Shown here piece by piece: positions 28,499 to 41,291 of a DNA stretch of 64,000 nucleotides. The stretch is from Tipula vernalis. Taxonomy: Eukaryota > Arthropoda > Insecta > Diptera > Tipulidae. Numbering within the stretch: position 1 is the stretch's first letter; each line of letters opens with the position of its first letter. The position numbers and the translations under genes are program-made. A model generated the notes under the pieces. That model was not told where the DNA came from. It ran no database searches and saw only the letters and a list, made by a program, of their open reading frames with translations. Location of the stretch: positions 41,169,044-41,233,043 of the forward strand of contig OY282560.1 in assembly GCA_958295665.1 (NCBI GenBank), read 5' to 3'.

Positions 28499-29497
28499 TA
28501 ATTGCTGATAAACAGTCTAAAGATCTAGAACTCGCAAAACTGGTGGAAACAAACGAGTCAATGACATTCGAAAAATTCCCAGTATATGGAACCAATAAAG
28601 AAATTCTATGCGACATATCAACTAGTACACAACGCCCATTTATTCCTAAGGCATTTCGACGACAAATTTACGAATCGTTCCACAACGCCTCTCATCCCGG
28701 TATCCGCGCCACAGCGAGACAAATCCGAAAAAAATTTGTTTGGCCAGCTATGAACCAAGAAATACGCTATTGGGTCAAACACTGTGCACGTTGCCAAATG
28801 TGCAAAATAACAAAGGACGTCAAAAGTAAGACTGGAACTTATGAACTGACCAGCAAACGATTCGAGGAACTTCACATCGACATCATCGGAACTTTACAAC
28901 CATCCGAAGGCAACTTATATTGTTTAACAATGATCGATCGCTATACACGCTGGCCAGAAGCCACTCCAATCCCGAATATTAAAGCTGAAACCATAGCTGA
29001 TGCGTTGATCAAAACATGGATCAGCCGATTTGGAGTAAAAAACTATCATCGTAACCGATAGAGGCGCACAATTCGAAGCAACGTTATTCGGCGAACTCTC
29101 GAAATCACTTGGATTCCTACGCAAGCGAACAACCGCTTACAATCCAGCTTACAACGGGATGTTAGAACGATGGCACCGCAGTTTTAAAGCCGCAATAATG
29201 TGCGTCGGTGAAAAACAATGGACAAAGTCGTTACCGCTAATACTACTCGGTTTGAGAACGTCGTTCCGAGACGATTTTCAAAGTACGTCAGCTGAACTCA
29301 TTTATGGAGAACATATATACGACTACCAGCGGATTTCATTCAACCCAGCAAATATATCCATCAGTCCGAATTCGTCATACAGTTGCGCAACCAATTCAAA
29401 GACATTCAACATTCGTCGACTTCACGACATTCGAAAGAACAAATCTTCATATTCAAAGAACTATACCAACATGCGAATTCGTTTTTGTCCGAACTGA
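28499..29497 (+). pseudogene. Ty3/gypsy integrase, frameshifted
   Basis: The zinc-binding head is present ([11 protein letters not shown] ... CARCQMCK), then the catalytic core start (LHIDIIGTL) and [13 protein letters not shown] frameshift near 29035 separates it from [13 protein letters not shown], and the third acidic residue lies in MLERWHRSFKAA. The tail is fused to out-of-frame sequence after about 29400. Confidence 0.88.
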
Positions 29498-29867
29498 CGC
29501 GGTTCGTCAATAATTAAAACCTCCATACGAGGGACCATACCCGGTAATCAAACGCAAAGAAAAATATTTCACGCTACTAATTAAAGGTATTGAATCAACG
29601 GTTTCAATAAATCGGCTTAAACCCTGTTTCATCGAAGCACCACAACTTGATCAACTAGCAGATGAATCGATCGAAATACCAACCAAACCAAACTCTTCGC
29701 AGAGCCCTACACATAACGGAGAAGTAAACAAACCAGCTCAGAAAAGAGTAACTTTCCATAATAATCTCACTGAGCAACCTAAATCAAGAGGGGGTCGCAA
29801 CATCAATAAGCCAGCTCGCTTCCGATAGCTTTCTATCGTACACTGCGTTCACTGGGGGGTAGGATAG

Positions 29868-30190
29868 TGTGGCGGCACCAATAACGTCCACGGTACGCTC
29901 TCCCATATAACTTACGAACTTGACCCCTGAAAGAAAGATGGTTAATAAGATGGCGAACAAGTAACACCGTATTTTTATGTGTTCTAATTTTATAATTTAT
30001 TTCTGTAAATTAAACATTTTAATAAAGTGAATTTTCAATCGTTATAAGTATTGTAACATAAATATAAACCATCGTATTTATTATTAGTGTGAGAGTAGCA
30101 ACATAAATCTCCGAGTTTATAATATTAAGCTAGCACGTGCCCCAAATTCGTGCGTACGGAAAGTGGAAGTGTGGTTCAACCGGGCACAAA
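29868..30190 (+). repeat. Probable 3' LTR of the gypsy element
   Basis: It begins TGTGGCGGCACC right after a purine-rich tract and carries an AATAAAG polyadenylation-like motif at about 30021. The outer end is uncertain because no 5' LTR is present for comparison. Confidence 0.5.
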
Positions 30191-31369
30191 CGATATCTAA
30201 CGTATCAATAACCATCTCCACAAACCAAATTTCATAATATGAATTTATTTAATTACAATCATTATTATGTATACAAATAATTAACGACACAATAAACAAA
30301 ATGCACCATCTGTCACAAATCACACGACTAACAATTGGAACAACAAATAAAATTTGTGCGTTGCGTCGTTTCCTCCACTAACATATTTCAGTAAATAGCT
30401 ATCTATACGGGTGGTATTATACTGCACTATTATTTTGACATAAACGAAAGTGCAACAATATTTTTGAAAAAAATATTGTCCAAATATACCTGCATAAGTA
30501 TAATTTTGTTTTGACATAAAACACAAGTGTAATGTTTCTGTCTGAAGATGATTTAGTATCATTTGTGTAAAGCAAAAAGCAAATAAATTATGCTTGATGG
30601 ATATATTCAAATTTTTGATGCTGTTAAAAAATAGCAAAAACCCATCAATTACCTATAAATATCCGTATAATAAATAATCTGTTATCGTTCTTAACTAAAT
30701 GTATACTACATATAGTAGTATTTACGATATAGGTAAGAGATATCCAAACTATTTTGTTGAAGTGTTTAAGGTGTAGGCATTGATAAATCCAAGGTTGATG
30801 GTTTTTCTTGCCAATGAAATATTTACACAATTTATTATAAAGTTCCTAATGGATACGAATGACGTTTGTGTTTTTCGCTTGTCTGTTTGATAATGAGTTG
30901 GGTATCATATATAAAATCCTTGATGTGAAGAAGACAATTTAACAATATTATATACTTATGTAATGTACCTACATATGTATAGTATTCGTTCGGAAAAATA
31001 GCAGCGATTCTTAATGTATGTTCCGAGTAACTTTGGATGTCTGAATTTTCTGAAAACCAGGATTTTTATTTTTTCAAGGATTCGGGATTTTGAAAACCGG
31101 GATTTCGTTACACAGCCGTTACAAGATATTGGCTTTGAACATTTACTGATAGAAAGAATGACATTCGATTCATCACATTGCCATGAAATTTCCAATAAAT
31201 CGGAGGCATTCAAATGGCATGCATTTAATTCGTTTTGACTGAATACTGAATTATTATTAGTGAGTTGTCAGCAGATATGCAATTTTAAAAATCAAAAAAG
31301 AATAAAACAAAATGTTATTAACATTTTCGGGTTTTTGTATTGGTCAAAATTGACTGTTTCGAGGGTGGT
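30191..31369. other. AT-rich region with no recognisable gene
   Basis: About 1.2 kb without a supportable gene. A short imperfect tandem of a GGGATTTTGAAAACC-like motif lies near 31050-31110 and resembles the tandem at 35330-35465. Confidence 0.5.
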
Positions 31370-31615
31370 TTGGCGTCTATTGGTGGGAGAGGGGGGCCAA
31401 AGTTGAGTAGATTAATCTACCAGCTCCGTAACCTTCCAACAGCTGCGTGATGGGTGCAATTGTGTAAGGGATAAATTGTTCACAAATCGCAAATGTGCGT
31501 GCTGCCTCCTCGTGGCAACCAGGAGTAGGAATATACGGAAGTGAAATAGCCCTCTCGAAGTCCTTGGGCTCCAATGCCACCGTCTTTCTAGCAGAACTAC
31601 ATTGATATGAATTGC
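31370..31615 (-). repeat. Dispersed repeat copy (related to 3440-3985)
   Basis: Minus-strand copy of the repeat described at 3440-3985, without the 240-bp internal segment. It keeps an 80-codon open stretch (to AGRLIYSTLAPLSHQ). The foldback element at 31625 is inserted just upstream of it in its own sense. Confidence 0.6.
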
Positions 31616-31624
31616 GCAACCTGG

Positions 31625-34600
31625 ATACTATTAAAGTTAGCCGAATGTTTTCAGCCGAAAGATATAAAATGTCGGTAATGCAGATAGTGTCTTGGCTATA
31701 TCAGCCGAAAGTTACCAGCCGAAATATTTCAGCCGAAACATATTTTAAATAAAATGAAAAATTAACAAAACAACCTAGAAACTGGTATTTTCATGAAGTG
31801 AATTTACGACTGAAAAAAGGCTCATTTTGATTTGTCACTGTTTACCTGTGTGTATTAAACTTAAAATTTCATCAGAAAAGCTAAATATAAAATTAAAAAA
31901 ATTGTATAAATTCAACCTTTAAAGTGTCATGTCTGAAAAGTATTTCAATAAGTGTGCCTACCCAACAGTTATTCCTAGAAAAATTATCAGGGCAAGTTTC
32001 ATGTGGGGACCCCATGAAAATTCCTTTGAATGAAAAGCCCATATAAAATTAAAAAAATTGTAAAAATTGAACCTTTAAAGAGTCATGTCTGGAAAGTATT
32101 TTAATTAATGTGCCTACCCAACAGTTATTCCTAGAAAAATTATCAGGGCAAGTTTCATGTGGGGAGCTCGGGAAAATTCGTTCGAATGAAAAATCCATGC
32201 AAAATTAAAAAAATTGTATAAATTGAACCTTTAAAGTGTCATGTCTGGAAAGTATTTCTATTATTGTGCCTACCCAACAGTTATTCCTAGAAAAATTATC
32301 AGGGCAAGTTTCATGTGGGGACCCCATGAAAATTCCTTTGAATGAAAAGCCCATATAAAATTAAAAAAATTGTAAAAATTGAACCTTTAAAGAGTCATGT
32401 CTGGAAAGTATTTTAATTAATGTGCCTACCCAACAGTTATTCCTAGAAAAATTATCAGGGCAAGTTTCATGTGGGGAGCTCGGGAAAATTCGTTCGAATG
32501 AAAAATCCATGCAAAATTAAAAAAATTGTATAAATTGAACCTTTAAAGTGTCATGTCTGGAAAGTATTTCAAATTATGTGCCTACCCAGCAGTTATTCCT
32601 AGAAAAATTATCAGGGCAAGTTTCATGTGGGGAGCTCGGGAAAATTGGTTTGAATTAAAAGCCCATATAAAATTAAAAAAACTGTAAAAATTGAATCTTT
32701 GAAGAGTCATGTCTGAAAAGTATTTTAATTAATGTGCCTACCCAACAGTTATTCCTAGAAAAATTATCAGGGCAAGTTTCATGTGGGGAGCTTAAGAAAA
32801 TTGGTTCGAATGAAAAATCCATGCAAAATTAAAAAAATTGTATAAATTGAACCTTTAAAGTGTCATGTCTGGAAAGTATTTCAAATTATGTGCCTACCCA
32901 GCAGTTATTCCTAGAAAAATTATCAGGGCAAGTTTCATGTGGGGAGCTCGGGAAAATTGGTTTGAATGAAAAGCCCATGTAAAATTAAAAAAATTGTATA
33001 AATTGAACCTTTAAAGTGTCATGTCTGGAAAGTATTTCAAATTATGTGCCTACCCAGCAGTTATTCCTAGAAAAATTATCAGGGCAAGTTTCATGTGGGG
33101 AGCTCGGCAAAATTGGTTTGAATGAAAAGCCCATGTAAAATTAAAAAAATTATATAAATTGAACCTTTAAAGTGTCATATCTGGAAAGTCTTTCAAATTA
33201 TGTGCCTACCCAGTAGTTATTCCTAGAAAAATTATCAGGGCAAGTTTCATGTGGGGAGCTCAAGAAAATTCGTTTGAATTAAAAGCCCATATAAAATTAA
33301 AAAATTGTATAAATTGAACCTTTAAAGTGTCATGTCTGGAAAGTATTTCAAATTATGTGCCTACCCAACAGTTATTCCTAGAAAAATTATCGGGGCAAGT
33401 TTCATGTGGGGAGCTCGGCAAAATTGGTTTGAATGAAAAACCCATGTAAAATTAAAAAAATTGTATAAATTGAACCTTTAAAGTGTCATGTCTGGAAAGT
33501 ATTTCAATTATTGTGCCTACCCAACAGTTATTCCTAGAAAAATTATCAGGGCAAGTTTCATGTGGGGAGCTCGGGAAAATTCGTTTGAATGAAAAGCCCA
33601 TATAAAATTAAAAAAATTGTATAAATTCAACCTTTAAAGTGTCATATCTGAAAAGTATTTCAATAAGTGTGCCTACCTAACAGTTATTCCTAGAAAAATT
33701 ATCAGGGCAAGTTTCATGTGGGGAGCCCGGGAAAATTCCTTTGAATGAAAAGCCCATATAAAATTAAAAAAATTGTAAAAATTTAACCTTTAAAGAGTCA
33801 TGTCTGGAAAGTATTTTAATCAATGTGCCTACCCAACAGTTATTCCTAGAAAAATTATCAGGGCAAGTTTCATGTGGGGAGCTCGGGAAAATTGGTTTGA
33901 ATGAAAAGCCCATGTAAAATTAAAAAAATTGTATAAATTGAACCTTTAAAGTGTCATGTCTGGAAAGTATTTCAAATTATGTGCCTACCCAGCAGTTATT
34001 CCTAAAAAAATTATCAGGGCAAGTTTCATGTGGGGAGCTCGGCAAAATTGGTTTGAATGAAAAGCCCATGTAAAATTAAAAAAATTATATAAATTGAACC
34101 TTTAAAGTGTCATGTCTGGAAAGTCTTTCAAATTATGTGCCTACCCAGTAGTTATTCCTAGAAAAATTATCAGGGCAAGTTTCATGTGGGGAGCTCAAAA
34201 AAATTCGTTTGAATTAAAAGCCCATATAAAATTAAAAAATTGTATAAATTGAACCTTTAAAGTGTCATGTCTGGAAAGTATTTCAAATTATGTGCCTACC
34301 CAACAGTTATTTCTAGAAAAATTATCAGGGCAAGTTTCATGTGGGGAGCTCGGGAAAATTGGTTTGAATGAAAAGCCCATGTAAAATTAAAAAAATTGTA
34401 TAAATTGAACCTTTAAAGTATCATGTCTGGAAAGTATTTCAAATTATGTGCCTACCCAACAGTTATTCCTAGAAAAATTATCAGGGCAAGTTTCATGTGG
34501 GGAGCTCGGGAAAATTCGATCGAATGAAAAGCCCATGTAAAATAAAAATAATGTTAATTTTTCTAGGAATAATTGTTGGGTAGGCACATTAATTGAAATA

Positions 34601-35071
34601 CTTTCCAGACATGACACTTTAAAGGTTCAATTTATACAATTTTTCTAATTTTACATGAGCTTTTCATTCAAACGAATTTTCCCGAGCTCCCCACATGAAA
34701 CTTGCCCTGCTAATTTTTCAAGGGATAATTGTTGGGTAGGCACATAATTTGAAATACTTTCCAGACATGATACTTTAAAGGTTGAATTTATATAAATTTT
34801 TTAATTTTATATTTAGCTTTTCTGATGAAATTTTAAGTATAATTCCTATGGTAAACAGCGACAAACCAAAATGAGCCTTTTTTCAGCCATAAATTCACTT
34901 CATGAAAATACCAGTTTCTAAGTTGTTTTGTTATTTTTTCATTTTATTTAAAATATGTTTCGGCTGAAATATGTCGGCTGGTAACTTACGGCTGATATAG
35001 CCAAGACACTATCTGCATTACCGACATTTTATATCTTTCGGCTGAAAACTTTCGGCTAACTTTAACAAGGT
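31625..35071. mobile_element. Foldback-type element with 156-bp repeat array
   Basis: A 3447-bp element flanked by an exact 9-bp duplication, GCAACCTGG (31616-31624 and 35072-35080). The terminal inverted repeats run about 300 bp, begin near TTAAAGTTAGCC and contain several CAGCCGAAA motifs. Inside lie about seventeen 156-bp direct repeats (31926 to about 34540) and about one and a half copies in the opposite direction (about 34555-34795), which extend the right inverted repeat. There is no coding region. Long modular inverted repeats with a 9-bp duplication are the features of Drosophila Foldback and some Mutator-like elements. Confidence 0.88.
31926..34540 (+). repeat. 156-bp tandem array
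   Basis: Starts of the GTCATGTCTG motif at 31926, 32082, 32238 and 32394 are exactly 156 bp apart, and the period persists with small indels to the end. The first units alternate between two variants, one with ACCCCATGAAAATTCC and one with AGCTCGGGAAAATT, which hints at a 312-bp higher-order unit. Very high identity among units suggests recent amplification. Confidence 0.92.
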
Positions 35072-35327
35072 GCAACCTGGCTTAGTTTGCTGGCTAATTT
35101 CTTCTCAGCGCGAGCGTGAGTTACTTATCAGCTTCCAATAACACAATAAAATACACCACCAATAATTTATTTCCTTACTTTTTGCGTAAATAATTTTTCA
35201 CAATATTTTCACAAACATTTGTTTTTGGCTTTATGAATCGTCTGACAAAACAAAAAATTCAAAATATCAATTTCTATCTAAGTATTATTTTCACACACTA
35301 CACCAAAAAAAAGGGGAAGGTACGTTT

Positions 35328-35465
35328 GCCCGCTTTTTAAAATCCCAAAATCAAAATCCCGAAATCTAAAGCCCGATTTTGAAAATTCCGCTTTTCAAAA
35401 TCCCGCTTTTCAAAATCCCATTTTTCAAAATCCTGTTGCTCAAAATCCCGTTGCTCAAAATCCTT
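35328..35465 (+). repeat. Short tandem repeat (about 17 bp)
   Basis: Degenerate tandem copies of a CTTTTCAAAATCCCG motif. They produce a low-complexity peptide that is not likely to be a real protein start. Confidence 0.7.
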
Positions 35466-35499
35466 CTTTTAACCGAAAATATTTTTATTAATTCGGGCG

Positions 35500-36060
35500 C
35501 GCGCCCGAAACTTCCAAACGAGTTTCCCGTAGAAATTTTAGCTAAGTTGTTACAAGAAGAACGTGATAACTTAACTTTAGCCCCAAATATCGAGATAATT
35601 GAAAATTCGGCAGAGTTAATAGAAGATTCAAAAGCTCGATTGGATGAAGTTGAAAATCAGTTATCAATGGAGACGTTTAATATTCTAAAGCACCTTGAAA
35701 ATAGGTTAATAAGGGCAAAAGTTCAACCACCGGTTAATTCTGAAATTCAAAAAATTTTACTTCGAATTAGACATATTAGAAGTACCATTCAAAAGAAACC
35801 TAGAAGCAATTGAGGTAAAAAAATAACCGGAGAGCTCAAATTGTGCGATTTCCCCTTAAGGATCAAACAAATCAAATGCAAGTAGGGATAACATCTCACT
35901 CTCAAGTGAAGAACAAATTAGTACTTCAACCAAATGGAATACAATTGAAGCAAATTCAAAAACTTACAACATTCCAAGTTCACATATTCAATTCAATGCC
36001 ATGTTCTCAACAAAACTTATTAACTGCTCAAAATCATTTTACAACAGACACGTTAACTTA
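35500..36060 (+). pseudogene. Probable Gag N-terminal piece of the second gypsy element
   Basis: From 35510 the frame encodes a helical, charged segment (LAKLLQEERDNL, then AELIEDSKARLDEVENQL and LKHLENRLIRAK) resembling the amino-terminal coiled part of insect gypsy-like Gag. A stop at 35811 and further frame changes follow. It is assigned to the element whose later gag begins near 39960, on orientation and position only. Confidence 0.4.
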
Positions 36061-36229
36061 AACTAGTTATTATCTTTTCGCTCTTCGTTATTGCGCTATA
36101 TTGATAAAATAAATACGCACTGCTCTGATGAATAAAAACGTCATTATTACATACTCGTATATTGCTCTTGCTCATGTTATTACGGCAAACGGTTACATTT
36201 AAAACCTTCTAAATTTCTTTAGAAAGCCA

Positions 36230-39200
36230 GATTGTTTTATTAGCGAACAAATGCACGGGCATTGGAAATGGGATTATAAAATGATTTTTGGGTAAAGTTC
36301 TGGGATATGGCCAATTAGGATAGAACTTTGCTAATTCTTAACCGATTGTGATGCAATTCGACATGTGCATTGGAAATGGGATGAAAGAATTTCTGGATTT
36401 TAGAGAAATTTGACATCCGCGATGGTAACGGGATTCTACAATGATTTTTAGAGTGAAGTTCTGGAATATGACCAACTAGGATGGAACTTGGCTATTCCTT
36501 AACCGACTGTGATACAATGTGACATGTGCATTGGAAATAACATTATATAATGATTTTTAGATAAAGTTCTGAAATAAGGCCCACTAGGATGGAACTTGGC
36601 TATGCCTTAACCGGTTTTAGTGAAATTTGACATGTGCGATCAAAATGGGATTCTAAAATGATTTTTAGATGAGTTTCTGAAATATGAAAAATTTAGATGG
36701 AACTTAGCCGTTCCTAAACCGATTGTGTTGCAATTCAATATATGCATTGGAAGTGGGATTCAAAAATAGGTTTTAGATAAAGTTGTGGAATATGGCTAAA
36801 TAGGATGGAAAATACAGAATATTTCTCCATCGATTTTCGATCTGCCTCACAGCAGATAAACCTCGACAGCTGCATGGATACTTAGATATCCCTTAACCGA
36901 ATATGATGCAATGCTTTGAAAGTGGGATTCTAAAATAGTTTTTAGATAAAATTATGGAATATGGCCAACTGCAGATAAACCTCGACAGCTGCATGGATTA
37001 CGGAAACTGCCAAAGACAATAGCTTTTTAGGTTACTCATATTGATATATTTATTATAAAACTGCCGGGAAATTTAGTCGCAATCTAATGAAAATTATAAA
37101 AAATGGGTGACAGCACTCTAATGTTAGTGTAGGATCCCGGAATTTGGAAAATCCATCCTAATTGGCCATATAGGCCATATTACAGAACTTCATCTAAAAA
37201 TCATGGTAGAATCTCGTTTTCATCACGCAAGTCAAATTTCCTTAAAACCCGTTAAGGAAGAGACAAGTCACATCACTATTGGCCATATTCCAGAACTTGA
37301 TCCAAAAATCATTTTACAAACCCATTTTCAACGCACATGTTAAATATCGCTAAAATCGGTTAAGGAATAGCGAAGTTCCATCCTAGTTGGCCATATTCCA
37401 GAACTTCATCTAAAAATCAATTTAAAATCCCACTTCCATTGCGCATGTTGAATTTCTCTTAAATGGAATAGCCAAGCTCCATCCTAGTTGGCCATATTCC
37501 AGAACTTCATCTAATAATCATTGTAGAATCCCACCTCCAATGCGGATGTCAAATATTTCTTAAATAGGTTAAAGCATAGCCAAGTTCCATCACAACTGGC
37601 CATATTCCATAACTTGATCTGTAACAGCGCACGTGTACGCTGTCACAACAATTTTTATTTCAATTCATTATTCTCACACTTTTTTTTTGCAATTAGGCAA
37701 ATAATGTAATCCGTTATACTAAATTTTTGTAATTTCATATTTTTTTTTTTGTAAACTCCGTAAGTCTCATAGTTAAATTGGATATTCTTTTTCCGTTAAG
37801 ACAAAAAAAAAAATAATTGAATTGAAGTAAACCTTTTTTTTTTGCTTTTTGAGTCAGTGGAGAAAAAATCAAGAAACAGGTCGGATGCACCAAGACCATC
37901 GGGTTTTGGTGTATTGCACCGACACCACGGGGTGTTTTTTTCATATAATTTTGTCGTCTGAAAGTAAATTTGTAACGGTAGAGCCGATCTGGTTCTTTTT
38001 AGTTTTAGAATTAAGTTAAGTTTAATTAAGTTTTTTATAAAGTGTTACTATAAAATTAAATTTATTAAAAATTATTTTTTTTTGAGGATAATAAATCTAA
38101 GTGAATTGTGTTTTTGTTAATTTTTTTTTCTCTCTTTTATAAAATTATCTTGAATAAAAATTGATAAAACAATAAAAAGAAGAGGATAATTGTTTTTTTT
38201 TGGTGTTGTAAATTTTATTTTGAATATAAAATTATTAAAGTGGATAAAAATGTAAACAGCGACATGTGAATTTCTATATTTGCTGTGTCTACAAAAAAAA
38301 AAATAATTCATAAAATATGATTAATTGAAAGTGAATTGTTTTGTAATTATACACGTATGTATGTTGTTTAATTGATAAAAAAAAGAGTTTTTTTTTTAAA
38401 GTGAAATTGATAGTTGGTATTGAGAATAAAAAGTTTTTTTTTAAAAAATCTTAAGTGTTTTGTCTATAAATATAATCATTCATATAGTTTTTGGATGAAT
38501 AAATAAATCTTAAACACAAGAGTACCAATTTTACATATAAGTACATAAGATACAACATAATTCGGAGACACAACAACAATATAAGAATAAAATTAATATA
38601 ATTAGATAGATAACAGAAAGTTTTGGATAAGACAACAAAACCTTTTTCTTTTGCTATATAAAGATCCTTCTTTGGATATATGCATGCATACATTATAATT
38701 ACGGATTAGAAAAAAATTACTTTGTAGTTCAATAAGCAAGCAAAAACCACCACACCGCGCATGGAAATCATAATCAAAACAATCAACTGATCAACAGGCT
38801 GCCGGATAGTTAAGTTATATATATATGTTTTTTTTTTATTTTTATTATATTAATTATATTTAAAATGAGGCGTTAATCGTCTAACTGAGGATGAATTAGG
38901 GCCAGGTAAGTGTCCGAATAGGTAGGTATGCAGAATCACCCTCCCCTTCCCGCGGTTTTATATGACCCACATAAACTCTAGAAACCCCACGACATCACCC
39001 TGAAGCTTAGCCGGCAACGACCGCTCTAGAGTCCCTGTGTGGGTCCAATTCTGATTAACACGACCCATGATTTGGAGAATAATTAATTTTGTTTGTAAAG
39101 TAACTTTAATTTTTTGTTTGTTTTCAAAATGTTTTTTTTGAATTTGGATATTCTCCAGACCATGCGAAGTGTTACAGATCCTAGAATCCCATTTTCAACG

Positions 39201-39610
39201 CACATGTTAAATATCGCTAAAATCGGTTAAGGAATAGCGAAGTTCCATCCTAGTTGGCCATATTCCAGAACTTCATCTAATAATCATTGTAGAATCCCAC
39301 CTCCAATGAGCAAGTGAAATATTTCTTAAATCGGTTAAGGAATAGCCAAATTCCATCACAATTGGCCATATTCCAGAACTAGATCAATCATTGTAGAATC
39401 CCACCTCCAATGCGCATGTCAAATATTTCTTAAATCGGTTAAGGCATAGCCAAATTCCATCACAATTGGCCATATTCCAGAACTTGATCCAAAAATCATT
39501 TTACAAGCCCATTTTCAACGCACATGTTAAATATCGCTAAAATCGGTTAGGGAATAGCCAAGTTCCATCCTAGTTGGCCATATTCCAGAAATTGATCTAA
39601 ATATCGTTTA
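36230..39610. repeat. Inverted array of 108-bp satellite units, split by a solo LTR
   Basis: Left arm (36230-36995): units of about 106-110 bp with GGAATATGGCCAA.TAGGATGGAA. Right arm (37140-37615 and 39181-39610): the same unit reversed (TTCCATCCTAGTTGGCCATATTCC), spaced 108 bp. The two right parts were continuous before a solo LTR inserted. The arrangement recalls a foldback element. A dispersed copy of one to two units lies at 45236-45405. Confidence 0.85.
37620..39176. mobile_element. Solo LTR (Ty3/gypsy-like), 1557 bp
   Basis: It begins TGTAACAGCG, ends GTGTTACA, and is flanked on both sides by GATC (37616-37619 and 39177-39180), a 4-bp duplication. It is AT-rich with poly-T/A runs and one GC-richer block at about 38935-39065. 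It has no coding region and interrupts a satellite unit, so it inserted after the satellite arose. Confidence 0.82.
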
Positions 39611-40016
39611 TCGAACTTTCTTTAGTTTATGATATTCAAAGAGCCATTCGTGTGTTTCAAAAAATTTTACTCCCTAATGTATTTTCTTCAATGGCTCTTT
39701 AGAGTGAGTTGGGAGCCATATTTTTAGCTTTTACGCTCTCTGTTTTAAGAGCAAAATTAAAAATAAAAATTTTTATCACTTTGAAAGTGCGAAATAACTT
39801 TTTTTCGTGTTTTTCTTTAGAGGGTAAGAGCGTAAAAGCAAACTGAAAAAAAAAATTTTATTGGGAGCAAGACCGAAAATTTTTATAAAGAGCGATAAAT
39901 TTAAACTCTGTTTCTAATCCTTTTAAAACAGTAACCGTTTCAAATCGAGGTAATAATAATTATCAACTTCCACTAAATAATAAACACATGCATTTGCCTG
40001 CACGTAACCAACTAGA

Positions 40017-40850
40017 ACTTATGCCTGTATTAAATGAAAGGAGATTTCGTCCAATTCCAATAAGGGAATGGAAATTAAAATTTTCCAGTAAATCTGGTAA
40101 AAATGTGAACAATTTCCTTTCTCGTTTGACCCGAATGTCAATTTCTTAAGGAATATCTCAACAAAAACTCTTAGGTTGTATATATTTCACACTCGAAGGT
40201 AGCGCTTTAGGATGGCATGATGCGTACATTAACCAATTCCATTCGTGGCCCGATTTTGAAAACGCTTTAAAATCTGAATATTCCGAATATGATGATTACA
40301 TTATGGAAAAGACTAGACACAGGAAGTAATATAGAAATGAAACCTGTGGCGACTACCGCATTTCAATGGAGTTACTGTTCAAAGAATTGAATAGTCCACT
40401 TTATATAAAAACTTATGGCCAACCTATATTCGAGGGTTAGGTTCTAAAAAATTGTCTAACATTCAGTCTGTTGATGAACTTAACCTACTTTGTAAAAATA
40501 TTGAAAAAGCTAAAAAGCTCTGTAGGGAAAACAGTTGAAATGCTAATATTAACCAATTTAATAAGCATCAAAACAATGCCTCAGGAAATCTCAATTTGGA
40601 ATCCCGCTATCGCAATACCAAATCGCATTCTACTTCAAATAATTTTATAACCCAGGAAAAACCTGGATATTCTGCTACTACGCAGTATAGAAAGTCAAAA
40701 TCAGAAAATTTTCGGACACCGGCTACTAATCAAACAAACCCTTACCTTCACGGTAAAGCTCCTTGGTCTTTTACTTGCGTTAACTGTTTTGAAAGTACAC
40801 ATAAAACAGAGCAATGTAATAAACCAAGAAGAACAAAATATTTGTGTTAA
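40017..40850 (+). pseudogene. Gypsy Gag remnant
   Basis: The frame encodes REWKLKFS, GKNVNNFLSRL, then LGWHDAYINQFHSWPDFENAL, the usual Gag core pattern of insect gypsy-like elements. It ends in a C..C....H....C knuckle (CVNCFESTHKTEQC). It has several in-frame stops. Confidence 0.7.
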
Positions 40851-41291
40851 CGATGTGGAAGAAAAGACGTTACATTCCCAGATTGTACTACTTGCCATCC
40901 GCAATTAATACCTGGAAATAAAATTCCTATTTCCAATGCTACCAATCAAATAATAAAAGCTGATCATTCTTCACCTTCTACTTCAACTTCCGCTCCTATA
41001 CCGAAGGAGCCAAGTCAGACAACTCCGATGTGTTTACCATCGTTTCACAAACTCCAGGTGATAATCGGTTATAGATGAATTAGTAAATATTAAACCAATA
41101 ACAAGTCTTTTAGATACAGGTGCTACAATTACAGTTCTAAAAAAATCAGAATTTAAAAACCAGAATTAAATTTACAAAAATTTTCGTGGCTAATGGTGAA
41201 CCAATTGAAGTTTTGGAAGTAGTCGATTTACCCATTTTGTTTAACAAGTGTATAAACCAAATGGGAAAATTCGTATGTGCCTCGATGACAA

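Larger units (their letters stand above)
27290..30190 (+). mobile_element. Ty3/gypsy LTR retrotransposon, 5' truncated
   Basis: The plus strand encodes, in order, the end of protease/RT linker, RT, RNase H and integrase, followed by a purine-rich tract (ACTGGGGGGTAGGA, 29849-29862) and a probable 3' LTR beginning TGTGGCGGCACC at about 29868. Gag, protease and the 5' LTR are missing. The coding region has frameshifts near 28065, 28300, 29035 and 29400. Confidence 0.88.

Noticed and set aside
31926..34540. CRISPR-like array
   Set aside because: The units are contiguous 156-bp tandem copies without unique spacers, in a eukaryotic transposon with terminal inverted repeats.
35379..35510. N-terminal extension KIPLFKIPLFK... 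as a real protein
   Set aside because: It is encoded by a 17-bp tandem repeat and reads as low complexity; only the part after about 35510 resembles Gag.
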